Below are positions 47,871 through 62,242 of a stretch of DNA of 64,000 bases, one piece after another. The notes beneath the pieces were generated by a model. That model had not been told where the DNA came from and ran no database searches. It saw only the letters and a program-made list of their open reading frames with translations. Position numbers and translations under genes: made by a program. The stretch lies in contig VWZX01010908.1 of NCBI GenBank assembly GCA_013399015.1, positions 124,001-188,000 on the forward strand. The letters run 5' to 3'. The DNA comes from Galbula dea. Lineage: Eukaryota; Chordata; Aves; Piciformes; Galbulidae. The stretch's first letter is position 1. Each line of letters starts with the position of its first letter.

Positions 47871-50800
47871 ATGGCTTCTCATTACCCCAGCTTCCGAAGC
47901 AGCGTGCCCTGGCTGATCCTGTCTCTGGAAGTGGTGTTCATCACCCTCTTTTACTTCTTTTCCTCACTTGATGGGGCACCTCAATCAAATATCTCCTACC
48001 CAGGTAAGACCAGCAGCCTTGCTGTGAAAGAAAGGGGTTTGGTTTGGCTTGCATTTTGCATCGTGCTGGAGGTGGGATTTGGCAGGTTTGTGTATGTGGT
48101 AGTGAGAAATGGAATGGTTGTAGTGCCCTCTAAGTACCCTCTGGTGTGCTGTGTGCTGTGTAGTTCTTCCTATCAAAGCAATGGCAGGGAATGAAGACAT
48201 AAGTGATAATAAATAGCAGTGTTGCTTTGTTTGCTGCTGCTTGTTGGGGTGATCTTGACTCTGATGAACAGAACAAACTCCTGAGGACAGGCACCTCTGG
48301 GAGGTCTTGGCACACAGAGGTGACAGAGTAGGGGTTCAGGGTGGCAGCATTTTCCACTGAATGCTTGATGTAAATTCATGAAGTGGAATTGGGGGTGTAA
48401 ATATATTCTGGAGATCTATTTGGTGCATTGATCAAAGGAATATATTAGCAGATATGCTGTGGCCCCAGTGTGTAATGTGTTTACAGTGTTGTGCACAGAT
48501 GAGGTGATTAAGCCTCCAGACATTCTTTTGTTGCCTCCCCTGTTTTCTAGCTCACAAAATGAGATCTGCTTACTAGCACTTTGATATTTTGCTGTAGGTA
48601 CAGACTGGTACAGCCAGATGGGAATCTGACTCTTGGCATGTCCCAGGGGACACTTCCAGACCTGCAGATCCAAGAGCTTGTATCTTGGACAGCCTCCACC
48701 TCTTATTCAATACTGCTGGTTTCCATATTAAACTCTCTCTACTGCTATTTCTGTTCCTTCTGCCCAGATGAGGACATCATGCAGGTTTCTATTTGTAACT
48801 CCTTTTTTCCCCTAATGCCCTGGAGAAATGAATCAGCACTAATTCACAGGAACTCTCCCTGAGAAGCCCAACATAAGCTCTTTAGATTCACCACAGGAAA
48901 AATGAATGTCCACATTTCATGGCTAAAAGTGCTTTATTTCAGTCATGCTTTTTGACCTCCTGAGCCCCCATCCTCTGGCAGCCATTCTGATCCCTTTATA
49001 AAAAGTAAATTCAGGGTCCAAGGTATTATTTGTCTGATTACTTATGGACTGGAGAGCAAGCTCTGGAATTCTTTGCAGGTGCTAAATCATAAAGGCACCT
49101 GAATTTTTACCTGAAGGCTTCTTAGTTTGTGTATTTATTTATTTAAACCAAAAAGCAATAATCAGTCTGCATGAATAACTTCCTGACTGACTTGGTCTTT
49201 TCTGTCATGCAGCTTTTCAAGATGTCAACCACATGGTGATTTTTGGATTTGGCTTTTTCCTTGTGTTTCTGAGAAGATATGGGTTCAGCAGCACTGGATT
49301 CAACCTCCTGCTGGTTGTACTTGGTGTCCAGTGCTCTGTGCTGGCAGAAGATCTATTAGTTTTGCTTTGTCAAAGGGCAAGTGAAGGTGGTCTGAAAAGG
49401 TAATTAGTTTGTGTTAAAACAACCTAGAGCTGCTAATTGCTCTTTGTGCAGGATAATGCTTTGGTATATGGACAGATTAGCATAGTCATTTGTGGGCATT
49501 TTAGAAGGCTTTGGGGTTTTAAGTGCATTTTACTATCTCTCATTCCTTCTTTATTGGCCCTGGCATGGTCCTGATACAGAATTCTTGTTTTCTTGCCTTT
49601 ACTGCAGAATAACAAAGGCTACTGTGAGCATGACTGCTGTGGTCATCTCCACTGGAGCTGTTCTTGGGAAGGCTAATCCTGTGCAATTAATTCTGATGAC
49701 AATTGTGGAGATAATAGTTTTCCATGGGAGCAGATGGATGAGCAGCATATTCCTCCAGGTACTGTAGGATGATTTCCAGGCACAAGGGGAACATTTCACT
49801 GGGCCTTTGGAATGTTGCCTGAATAACTGGTGCATAAACTGAGGCACTGTGAAAATAACTTGCTTATAGGGAGGTTGTGTAAGCAACTGTATCAGGAACT
49901 ACATCAAAGGCTTGCTGTGGCCTGAAATCAATCACAAATTGGGTTATTTTATTGCTGTAGGTTTCAGACAGTGTTGGCATGATGCATGTTCACCTCTTTG
50001 GAGCCTACTTTGGTCTGGCAGTCTCCTCACATTTCTCTGAGCCATCACCAAGGGCTGAGAAGAACAGGAGTACTCCCAAGTCAGAGCTGTTGTCAATGTT
50101 GGGTAAGGCATTTGCTTTAATACCTCAACTGGAAGAAGAGATTGCAGGGAGAACATAAGGAAGGTTTTTTTGGGGGGGCTGGCCACCTCACACTGAAAGA
50201 TTTTGCAGCCAAAATGCAGGTTTGAATGCAGCCAAGCACAGAAAACTGCTGCTGCTGTGGGTCATGATTTCTGACAATGAGTTGGTTGGTCTCAGCAGGT
50301 TTCCTACCAGGTACATAAGCCATTCCTGCCACTGCTGTGCCTTGGTTTGCCTTTGTCAGTCTCAGCATAAGGGCTATGCCAGGTTAGCTGTTCCCTCTCC
50401 TCTTTGGGCTTGTCTAGGCCTATCAGTAAGGGACCTATGCACCAACACATGACTTGTGGTTCAGTAGTGCCTACAGTTTCCAGCTGGGGCCAAGGCTCAG
50501 TTAGTTTTGCAAGGTGCTGTACAGAGATATAAAAAGGCAGTCCCTGCCTACTCATGGAAATGCAAAGATAAAAGCCTGATGAAGGGTGGGGAAGGCACAG
50601 GAGAAAGGATCCAAATAATGAGAGGCTGAAGGTATGGGAGTTCCATTCTTTTTCTTAGAGACACAATTTGGTTTCTCTATTCTCATGACCTCTGTTGTGT
50701 GACTGCCACCAGCTGAACTAAGAGATTTCTGCAAAGGCCTACAGAGTCTTATTTGTGGTCAGTCTTCCCCTACTTGAGAGAAAGAGAAGTTGAAATGCTG

Positions 50801-53800
50801 CTCTTTTGAATCCTTGGAGTTCTTGCTTTGCTGGAGGGTTCAGAGATCAGTATTTTAATCTAACTCATCAAGACACTGTTAAGCCTTCATTAAAGTGCAG
50901 GTTGCTACAGCCAAGTGCTTGCTATCTGGAGTCATTATATTGCCCTATCTTGATTAATTCCGAAGGTTTTGTTAGCTGTGGAAGTTGACAGGACAACAAC
51001 AAAAAAAAGAGACTGGACCAGGCAAAACGACTTGTTGCTTGTTTATGTTGTCTGCACTTAAAGCTGTGTGCAGCTCAGGGAGCTGACTGCCACGTGTGGT
51101 CCATCTTGGCTCAGTGTGAGGCCACCTACTTCCCTCTGCTGGCTGGAATTTGCTCTCTGACTGTGTATCCACATGCACTCACAGAAAGCTGCATCCTCCC
51201 GAGCAGTGAGCTGCTTTTCTGGAGAGGTTGAGATTCCTAAATGCTGACAGTTAGGGCCCCGGTGATAGAATCAGAAGAACCTGGTTTTATTCCTGTTGGT
51301 AGCGAAGCCTGTGTGGTGGTGAAAGTGTGACACTGTGCTTCCTCTTACAGGAGGAAAGGGAATTGTTCTCATGTGCTAGGGAGTAGTGATTTGGTGGGCA
51401 ACTCTCTCACCAATAGTGAGGAAGTGAAGCTGTGAATAGCTGAGCTGGTGAAGCATGATCACCTCAGCTCAAGCTGGTGGAGTAATCCTGGCAGAGGTAG
51501 AGAGGATTCTGTTCTTATGGTCCAGTTCCTCCTCCTTTTCCCTTCAAACCCTGCCAGGAGCCAAGACAAGAAGTACCAGCCATGCTGACAGCCAAGGCAG
51601 AAGACATTCCAAACTGCACTTGGGCTTTCTTTATAGCAATTTAAACCCTATGAGCTGTTCTCTCTTCCTCCTTGCCTTGCTTTCACTCTCTCCTGCAGCT
51701 GGTTTTGAACAGTTACTCCACAATTCCATGAAGAAGAGCAGAGGTTTGGCCAAGCACATTGGAGCCAGCCCCTGGTGCCTCTGCAGAGCAGTTAGGATGC
51801 ACAGTAACAGTGGAGTTGTTCCCACTTGTGTGTGAACCTGTGTTGAAGGGGACAGTAGACAGGGCAAAGCTAATGGTAAAGATGTTCTTGAAAAGAACAT
51901 TCAGCTCTGCCAAAGAGCAGCCAGATGGCAGCAGAGCTGTGTTTTGGCTGTGTTTGACATTACCCTGGGGTGTTGGGAGGGTGCTGGTACAGCTACAGCG
52001 GGTAACTCTCAGAGCTCTGTGGGCAGTCAGTTGTTATCCTTTGCTTACAGTGTGGGAGTTCCAGTGAACACAGAATGCAGGCTGGAGCTCTCCAGACACA
52101 GCTGCTGATGGAGTCACTGTGGTTGACAGCAGATAATGAGAGTTGCTTCTCTTTTATCTCCAAGGTACTCTCTTTCTCTGGGTATTCTGGCCAAGCTTCA
52201 ATTCTGTCCTAGCTGTGGACAACAAGAACAAAGCAATCTACAACACCTACTTTGCCCTTGCAGCCAGTGCTGTCACTGCCTTCCTGTTGTCTGTTCTGAC
52301 CACAAAGGATGGAAGATTCCAAATGGTAAAACATGAGAGAAAATTACTGCATGGAGGAGAGGTTTCTCTGGTACTTTCAGGAACAGGCTGAATGTAAAAT
52401 AGCTGCTAAATAAAACCAAGCCCAGGTTTTCAGCCTGACAGTCATTGCTAGCTTTCCAAGCAGAGCACTGAAGCTGAAACTTAGATATTATCTTCTCAGA
52501 TTGTAATTCACAGTTTGCAGAGGCTCAAATTCACCCTTAAAGAGATCACACTTGCATCAGAATAACAATTTATGATCTTGGGCTGTAATAACTGAATTCT
52601 CACTCCATGGTTTTGTTGGTTTATTTTCCAGGCTCATATCCATAGTGCAGTACTAGCTGGTGGGGTGGCTGTTGGCCATGCAGCACCCAGTATTGAGTAT
52701 CCTTGGATTGCAATGATTTTGGGTCTCCTTGCCAGTGGGATAACCATATTAGGATCTTACTGTTTGCAGGTAATACTCAAAACCTGAAACTGCTCTTCAT
52801 ATGAGCTATATAAACTTCTTTTCCAAAGTAGGATACCTCAAGGGAAACCTCTCTTTCCAAGAGGTTAAAGCTAGAGAATCATGCAGTGTTTTGAGTAGAG
52901 GACTGCAGCATGCAAGACTGAAGTTCATTTTCTAGTTCTGTGATAGACAACATGCTATTAGCCACCTGTGTTTTGATGTCACTTAAACCTCTTCTTCTTC
53001 CCAGAGGTGCTTGAATCCTGCTCTCAAGATTCATGATACTTCTGGAGTGCATTTCACTTTTGGTTTGCCTGCTGTGCTTGGAGCTCTTGCCCAGGTTCTT
53101 CTCTTAGTAATACAAAACTGGACTGATTTTCCCAGGTACAGAAATTCTTGCTATTAATTAATAAGCTTAGCTAATCATTGTTGTAGGCTGAGAAGTTTTG
53201 ATGTCAAATGCTGTGTAGATACAGAGTCATTCACAGTCTCAGTGCAAAATGCAGCAGCTGTAGAAGGTGAAACACTTGTTTTCTTTTTCAGACTGGGTAA
53301 TTTGGTGGTGATTCATGTTGGTGCCTTCTGCCTGACCATCAGTGTTGCCTTGCTAATGGGATTTATTACAGGTCAGTACTGAAAAACATGTCTCAGTAAC
53401 ATCTTCCTCATTTCCTTGGGGCAAGGGAATGTCATCTTCTTAGACCTGCTGTCACATCAGTGCAGCCTTTTGCAGGAAGGGAGGTTAGTTAAACCCCAGT
53501 TAAGAGTGTTGCAGTGTAAATTGTGCAGACACAGCCATGGGAAACAGGAAACAAGGACTCTGCCAAGCTGCCCTTTGGAAGAAGAGACATAGTCAACATA
53601 AATAACCTACTAGCACCATTCTTTCATTACTCTAAGTAAACCCCATGAAATGGCCTGCCAGCTGCTAAAAATACACCCAAATTTACTAACTTCTTGCATG
53701 GAAAAGGCTGTGTGTTTGGAGCAGTCTGGCTTATCAGCACTGTTAGCTTGGGATTTCAGATGGAAGTTCAGGTGGAGGTTCTCCTCCCCCTCTCTGCTGC

Positions 53801-56035
53801 CCTAGTGAGGCCACAGCTGGAGTCCTGGGTCCAGTTCTGGGCTCTTCAGTTGAAGAGAGACAAGGAACTGCTGGAGAGAGTCCAGCAGAGCACAGGAAGA
53901 TGCTGAGGGCACTGGAGCACCTCAGGGAGGAGGAAAGGCTGAGAGACCTGGGGCTGCTTAGCCTGGAGAAGAGCAGCCCCACAGGGGATCCACTCAAGTT
54001 TATTTTAACAGATGCTTGGCAGCTGCCTTCAAGTTTCAGACATGAGAGCTGTGAAGATGAAAATATTTTCACTTGTGGCTGTTGTCTTAGTGACAGGGAA
54101 ATGCTATCTAGAGCTTGTCAGTTTCTCAAGCAGCTGGGATAAATCTGCCAGGTTTCACAAATGTCAGTAGCTTGCTTGCATGAGCTCTTTATCACCAGCA
54201 GTTTGGGATCATGTGTTTCCCATATGACATTCTGATTTATGGCAGCTCCTGGTTTTCTAGAGCTGTTAGTTCTGTTTTGAATCAAAGAGAAAAACCAGAT
54301 GAAAATTGCTCTGAAATACACTATAAAATGATTTTTTTTCTGCTTTAATTGATCTGAAATCTTTGCATTACCTTAAATGTAATTAAGAAGTTGAGATGAT
54401 AAAGCAGATTTAAAAAAAAAAACACAACAGCTAAAATAATCAAACATTCTGTTTAACCAACTCTTTAAAAGCACAGAATCCCAGCTTGCTGGGGGCTGGA
54501 AGGGAGCTCTGGGGACCACCTAGTCCAAGCTCCCTGCTCCAGCAGGGTCACCCACACAGCAGCTTGCCCAGGGTCACCTCCAGCTGCCTTGGGAATCTCT
54601 CCACACAAGGAGACTCCACAGCCTCTCTGGGCAGCCTGGGCCAGGGCTCTGCACCCTCACACCAAACAAATTTCTCCTCCTGCTCAGGTGGAACCTCCTG
54701 GGTTCCAGTTTGTGCCCAGTGCCCCTTGGCCTGTCCCTGGGCACCACTGAGCAGAGTCTGGCCCCAGCCTCTTGCCTCCCTTGAGCCTTTAGCTCTTGCT
54801 CAGCATTGAGCAGCTTCCCTGTGGGGCTGCTCTTGTCCAGGCTAAGCAGCCCCAGGGCTCTCAGCCTTTCCTCCTGCCAGAGATGCTGCAGTGCCCTCAG
54901 CATCTTCCTGTGCTCTGCTGGACTCTCTCCAGCAGTTCCTTGTCTCACCTGACCTGGGAAGCCCAGAACTGGACCCAGGAGTCCAGCTGTGGCCTCACTA
55001 GGGCAGCAGAGAGGGGGAGGAGAACCTCCACCTGAACTTCCATCTGAAATCCCAAGCTAACAGTGTTGATAAGCCAGACTGCTCCAAACACACAGCCTTT
55101 TCCATGCAAGAAGTTAGTAAATTTGGGTGTATTTTTAGCAGCTGGCAGGCCATTTCATGGGGTTTACCTAGAGTAATGAATTTTTAAGAATACAAGCCTT
55201 CATCCTGGCAAGCTTCTCTCTTTGTATTTGAGGTCAACTTGAGTCAGGGGTTCTGCTGGAGCAGTTAGCTCTGAGTTTGTGTTTTCATCTGTGTTAGGTT
55301 TGGATGTGTGTTACCAAGAAAATCAGTTACAACCTTCCCCTTTCCCTGATGTTTGTATTTATATTGCATGTGTGTGTTTTTACAAACAGGTTTAATCTTA
55401 AACTTGAAACTGTTAAAGGTCATCCCAGTATCAAAGTACTTTGAAGACCAGTTTTACTGGGAGGTAAGTTTCAATGTAAAATGGACTGTGTGGGAGTGTA
55501 TAAAGCACCTTGATGGAGAGCTCTAGCTATTTGAATCCAACAAAGAAGAAAGAAAGGAGATTATTCCATTTCACAGCACTGTTTGAAATGGATGAGCTGT
55601 TCCCATAGCTGATTTGGAACCTGAACACCATCAATCATGTTAGTCTTCAGCAAAGACTGTCAGAGCTGTTGGTGGGCACAGGGCTGAGCCCAAAATGGTC
55701 TTTTTTTCTTGTAGCATGGAATTCATCTTGGGTGCTCAGGCATCCTCTGGGATTGACAGTCCCTGAGGAGGCTTGAGCAGCATCTAAGAGGGGTTGTGAG
55801 AAGGCAGTGGGTGGAATGAAAGGTGCTTTTGATGCCAACAGGCCAACACTGCTGGCCTTCATGGGTGTGCAGAGTCTGCTGCTGTACCTGAAGCTGTACC
55901 TGAATGATAGAAACAAAAGTGACAAGAAGCTTCCACTGAGATTTTCTATTGCTTTTTTCTTTGGTGATTTGCTGCATAAAATGTTCTGATCCAAGAATGT
56001 CTTTGCAGTTCCCCCATTTGGCTGTTGGATTTTGA
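47871..56035 (+). CDS. RHCE: Rh blood-group protein (RhCE/RhD type)
   Basis: Member of the Amt/Mep/Rh family, an erythrocyte membrane protein that forms the Rh complex with RhAG. Coding exons: 47871-48003, 49213-49399, 49608-49758, 49961-50102, 52165-52325, 52632-52769, 53005-53135, 53292-53371, 55390-55463, 56009-56035. Junctions are GT-AG and join to 1224 nt, 407 aa plus TGA (human RHCE 417). Exon lengths 187, 151, 138, 80, 74 and 27 equal the human ones. Family marks include FGFGFF and RRYGFSS (exon 2), STGAVLGKANPVQL (exon 3), HLFGAYFGLAV (exon 4), TLFLWVFWPSFNS (exon 5), AGGVAVG (exon 6), DTSGVHFTFGLP (exon 7) and the C-terminal FPHLAVGF, shared with human RHCE. It keeps His168 of the pore pair but has Phe323 at the second position. 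An NIS sequon lies in the first outer loop. Twelve membrane helices are expected from the family. Intron 8 carries a large inverted duplication. In birds there is normally one such gene, so the RHCE versus RHD label is a convention. Confidence 0.96.
53623..53986 (+). repeat. Left arm of inverted duplication, RH intron 8
   Basis: Reverse-complement match to 54817-55180, both 364 nt. The outer ~160 bp is not CR1 and differs at only about two positions. The inner part is a CR1 segment (53785-53986). The arm ends abruptly inside the CR1 at 'CCCCACAGGG'. Confidence 0.92.
53785..53986 (+). repeat. CR1 segment, sense, inside the left arm
   Basis: 'GTGAGGCCACAGCTGGAGTC', 'GGGTCCAGTTCTGGGCTCTT', 'GAGAGAGTCCAGCAGAGCAC', 'TTAGCCTGGAGAAGAGCAGC'. 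It lacks the CR1 3' half, consistent with being a copied piece rather than an insertion. Confidence 0.9.
54475..55030 (-). repeat. CR1 LINE, antisense, RH intron 8
   Basis: From 'AGAATCCCAGCTTGCTGGGG' (3' end) through 'CTCCACACAAGGAGACTCCA' to 'GAGGGGGAGGAGAACCTCC' (5' edge). It is the long partner of the inverted duplication and very similar to the copy at 58672-59460. Confidence 0.92.
54817..55180 (-). repeat. Right arm of inverted duplication, RH intron 8
   Basis: The outer part (about 55031-55180) is single-copy-looking intron sequence. The inner part is the 5' half of the CR1 at 54475-55030. The 830-bp spacer between the arms (53987-54816) contains unrelated intron sequence and the 3' half of that CR1. 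Confidence 0.92.
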
Positions 56036-56253
56036 AGGGAGGAAGCCAGCTGACAGATGTGACCAAGCTTTTCCTGTTTGTCACTAGAAGAACACTTCAG
56101 TGTCAGTCCTCAGCCATCCCAATGGACACACACAAAATTAGTAATAAACTGTTCCTAGTTATTCTTGAAAGCTTAGACATGCAAATATATCCTACCTTTA
56201 GGTTTTCTGCTTTGGGGGGGACAGACCTTCAATATTTTTGGTAGGATGTGTAC

Positions 56254-56327
56254 AATAAAGTTGGCTGCAGTCCTTGCTGTGTCTTCTCAAACTAGTTTTA
56301 GCTCCCAAACTTGAAAGGCAAAATAAA
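56254..56327 (+). terminator. RHCE: RH poly(A) signals
   Basis: AATAAA at 56254-56259 and again at 56322-56327, 219 and 287 bases after the RH stop codon. The first is followed by a GT-rich stretch ('CTTGCTGTGTCTTCT'), as expected for a cleavage site. Confidence 0.7.
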
Positions 56328-56329
56328 GG

Positions 56330-58464
56330 ATATTTTTTAAAGTATTTAATGTAAAAGTATAATTTTTTTCAAGGAGTAAATATTCTTATCTAGCAAAGTG
56401 TTATATTTCTTGGGTTTGAAGCTAAATGTATTCTGCTGAAGGCCTTGCTAAGGAAGGATGTGAGGAGTGAGCTGGATCAGGGCCAGAACTCTGCATCTTG
56501 CCACCCTGACCTCTTGGGAGTTATCTTACTGCTTCAAGAAAAATCTATCATGCTTTGGCTAGGGCTAGTTATTTGGATGTTCAAATGGCCAGAAGTTAAA
56601 TTGTTCTGCTTATGGGCAGTGTTTCTGAAATCAATGGTGTTTACTCAACATTTGGGCAGCAAACCTCAGAACAGCCTGTCTGTGCCTTGAGCACCATGGG
56701 CTCAGCTGCCCAGGAGGTGTAGACAGCAGGAGAGACTGAGGGAATAGTCTTTGGTCCTGCCTGGCACCAAGGCTAGGGTTTGGGAAGTGTCTTAGGTTGA
56801 GCTGTTTTACCCCAAGACAAGCAGGGCTGTGGTACATGTGCTGAGGCCTGGTTGGGCAGAGGGTCTGGGCAAGTCCCCCTTTGGTTTTAAATGGACTGTG
56901 ATCCTCAGGCTTTCTTCTGTTGCAAACTCTTTCAAAATGCTTACTGAATAAAAAAAAGTCAAAATTGGATTAGTTTTGGTTTATTCAGCACCCTAAAAAT
57001 GAAGTAATGAGGAATAAATGGAACACTGCAGCCAAAGCTTGAGCTCTTTGATGCTCCCTGCAGTGCCCCATGCTGCCCTCAATTCCTTCATTGGATTAAG
57101 CAAAGTAATCATTGCAGTTCAGGAAGGGTAAGACAGGCTTCAAGTAATGGAAGAATCACTGCTGGAGGAAGGGGCAGTTTTTCTTGTGTCCAGGTCACAA
57201 AATAGCCACTCATCTGCTGAGTTATCAGCTGCCCACAGCTCCCAGCAGCTGATGCTGACACACACACAGTGGCATTATAAAGTCAGGGACTGGTTTGGGT
57301 GGGAAGGGACCTGTAGAGGTTACCTAGTCTGACCCCCTGCAGTCAGCAGGGACATCTGCAACTACAGCAGGCTGCTCAGAGCCCCAGACAACCTGGCCTG
57401 GAATAGTTCCAGGGATGATGGGGCATCTGCCACCTTGCTGGTCTCACCATCCTCAGTGTAAAATACTTCTTCTCTCTATCTAGTCTGAACCTCCCTCTTT
57501 TAGTTTCAAACCACTATCTCAGAGGTCACACAGGACTACCTGTGTCATAGTGTAACCCAGGCTCAACTGGTGATCTTCACTTTAACTTTCCAGCAACCAA
57601 TTTCTGCAACACAAACTGGTCTTTGCTAGCAGAGAGCTTTTAAGGTATAGTCTCCTATTCCTCTTCTTTTCCCCATGTCTCTTTTCTCCTTGGTTTCTTT
57701 AGCAGCTACCCTGGGTGAATGCACAGGAAGGAGCAGATGCAGGATCAGAATTCTCCCTGGTAGTGACTGTCTCTGGTTCTGTGGTGAGAACTCAGATCTC
57801 AAAGGTACACTTCCTTTCTTTTTACAGTGGTTAGAAAACAGTTGACAGGAAACTTTGTGGGTTCCACCTAGAGCCACTGCATCATTTACACTTGCGCCTC
57901 TACACTGTCATCCACAGTAAGAGTAAGTTGTTACTCAACAGAGACTTCCTTCTTACTGCCACAGGATAAATGAAGTATTCAGGGAGGAGGAGAAAAACCA
58001 ACCCAAAGCAGCACAGTTCTGTATTATGCAAGAAAAGGCACACACCAGTTAAGTTTTGAAACTGAAGAAATGGTTATATTGTCCAGAAACAGGAGATATT
58101 TAATAAATATATGTTAAAAAGGTGTTTTAAAGCATTTTCAGGAAGTCTTAGGTTGTAAGTAAGGTCATAGAAACAGCTAGTTAAACACATCCATTTTCCT
58201 CTAGGCTATTTGCTTGCAGCAAAGTTGTATCCTAAGATGACTGCCTTGGGTACTGGGAGCAACACATGACAACATTTACAGCAACACACAAAGAGTACAA
58301 AAATTAAACCCAAGAGAACCAGAAGTTTTCGTGCCAGGATTTAGGTTTTCCAAGACTTCTCCTCAGCCATCATTGGGAAGGTCACTGTTTACAAAATGCT
58401 TGTACAAAACCTTGAGAGTGTGCAGTTAAAAACCAGCATGGGCAGTGTCCCCTCACGGGTGTGC
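56330..58464. other. Region between the convergent RH and TMEM50A 3' ends
   Basis: No exon was recognised. It contains the CR1 at 57277-57540. A minus-strand AATAAA (56980-56985) and a minus-strand ATTAAA (58099-58104) are candidate poly(A) signals for TMEM50A. If the distal one is used, the TMEM50A 3' UTR would be about 1.5 kb and include the CR1. Confidence 0.5.
57277..57540 (-). repeat. CR1 LINE, antisense, diverged
   Basis: 'TGGGAAGGGACCTGTAGAGG', 'TACCTAGTCTGACCCCCTGC', 'CAACCTGGCCTGGAATAGTT', 'CTGAACCTCCCTCTTTTAGT'. Resembles the subfamily of the copy at 16365-16687. Confidence 0.85.
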
Positions 58465-61160
<2,696 letters not shown>

Positions 61161-61278
61161 TTTTCAATGCTCTGAAGACCTGGAGAAGAAAAAGAGACAT
61201 TTCCTTTCCAAGAGGAAACCCATCTCACAACAACAGTTGGTGTGCAGCAACGCACATGGTGCAAGGTACTCTAAAAGT

Positions 61279-61598
61279 ACCTGAAAGGAGGTTGGAGCCA
61301 GGTGGGGGTTGGTCTTTTCTCCCGAAGAACAAGCAATAGGTGAAGAGGAAATGGCTCCAAGCTGTGCCAGGGGAGGTTCAGATGGGATATTAGGAAGAAC
61401 TTCTCCAAGAGGGTTATGAGACATTGGCAGAGGCTGCCCAGGGAGGTTGTGGAATCACTATCCCTGGAAGAGTTCGAAAACCTGTAGATGTGGTGCTTGG
61501 GGACATGGTTTAGTGGTGAGCAAGGATGTGCTGGCTGGATGGTTGGACTCCACGATCTCAGAGATCTTTTCCGAACCATAACGATTCTATGATTCTAA
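61279..61598 (+). repeat. CR1 LINE in the TMEM50A 5' intron
   Basis: 'CCTGAAAGGAGGTTGGAGCC', 'GCCCAGGGAGGTTGTGGAAT', 'GGTTGGACTCCACGATCTCA', ending 'GATTCTATGATTCTA', the full CR1 3' terminus. It lies 100 bp from the first coding exon and about 275 bp from the presumed first exon. Confidence 0.93.
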
Positions 61599-61872
61599 GG
61601 CAGGTTAAAAACTGCTCCCTAAAAATCCCACAGTCGGGGCGGGCTCCTTCCCGAGGGATAACCGTGCAGAGGAGCTGACAGATCCTACACGCCGGGGGAC
61701 ACCTCAGTGCTGAGGCAACGACACCCAAGCCATCTGAGGGGACACCCCCGCCCTCCCGCGCTTGAGGCCGGCCACATCCGGCGAGGCTGGGGCCATGCTG
61801 GAGAAGGGGAAGTCGCCGGGACGCAGCATCCCGATCTGCCCGGGGGAGCCCTCCCGCCGCCTCTCCGTTTAC

Positions 61873-62010
61873 CTCAGGACAAGGAACGCCCGTTGGCGGA
61901 ACGGGAAGCTCCCCGGCGCGCAACAGCAGCAGCAACAGCAATAGCCACAGTAGCCCAGCCCGCCGCCAGCTAGCCGCGGAGGCCGGCACACTGCGCGTGC
62001 CCGGCGCTCA
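61873..62010 (-). other. TMEM50A: Probable non-coding first exon of TMEM50A
   Basis: A good minus-strand donor, CTGAG/GTAAAC, lies at 61873/61872 in the CpG island, pairing with the acceptor before the ATG exon (61179). The 5' edge is a guess. A CAG-rich run at about 61921-61945 lies inside it. Confidence 0.5.
61921..61945. repeat. Short CAG/CAA trinucleotide run
   Basis: 'CAACAGCAGCAGCAACAGCA' in the presumed TMEM50A 5' UTR. On the minus strand it reads as a leucine run in a spurious frame. Confidence 0.8.
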
Positions 62011-62242
62011 GCTGACGCGCCCCGGGCGGAGTCACGAGGCAGAGCGGCCGCGCGCATGCGCCCCCAGGGGCGGTGCGGAAGGGTCGGGGCGAGGTCGGGC
62101 TGGATCCTTTCTGCGCATGCCCTGAGGGAAGCAGGGCGGGGGCGGGAGGAGCTGGCGGCGGGGGGGGGGGCGGNGGCGGGGCGGGCGCCCGCCCCTCCCC
62201 GCGCCTGCGCGTTGCGCTCCCTGTTGCGTAACGAGAGAGGAG

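Noticed and set aside
54574..54948. Minus-strand frame of 124 codons in RH intron 8
   Set aside because: Also CR1 3' sequence, not an exon; no conserved splice boundaries.
61558..61989. Minus-strand frame with a leucine run that looks like a signal peptide
   Set aside because: The leucines come from a CAG/CTG trinucleotide run in the CpG island, and the frame continues into a CR1. It overlaps the presumed TMEM50A 5' UTR and shows no known domain.
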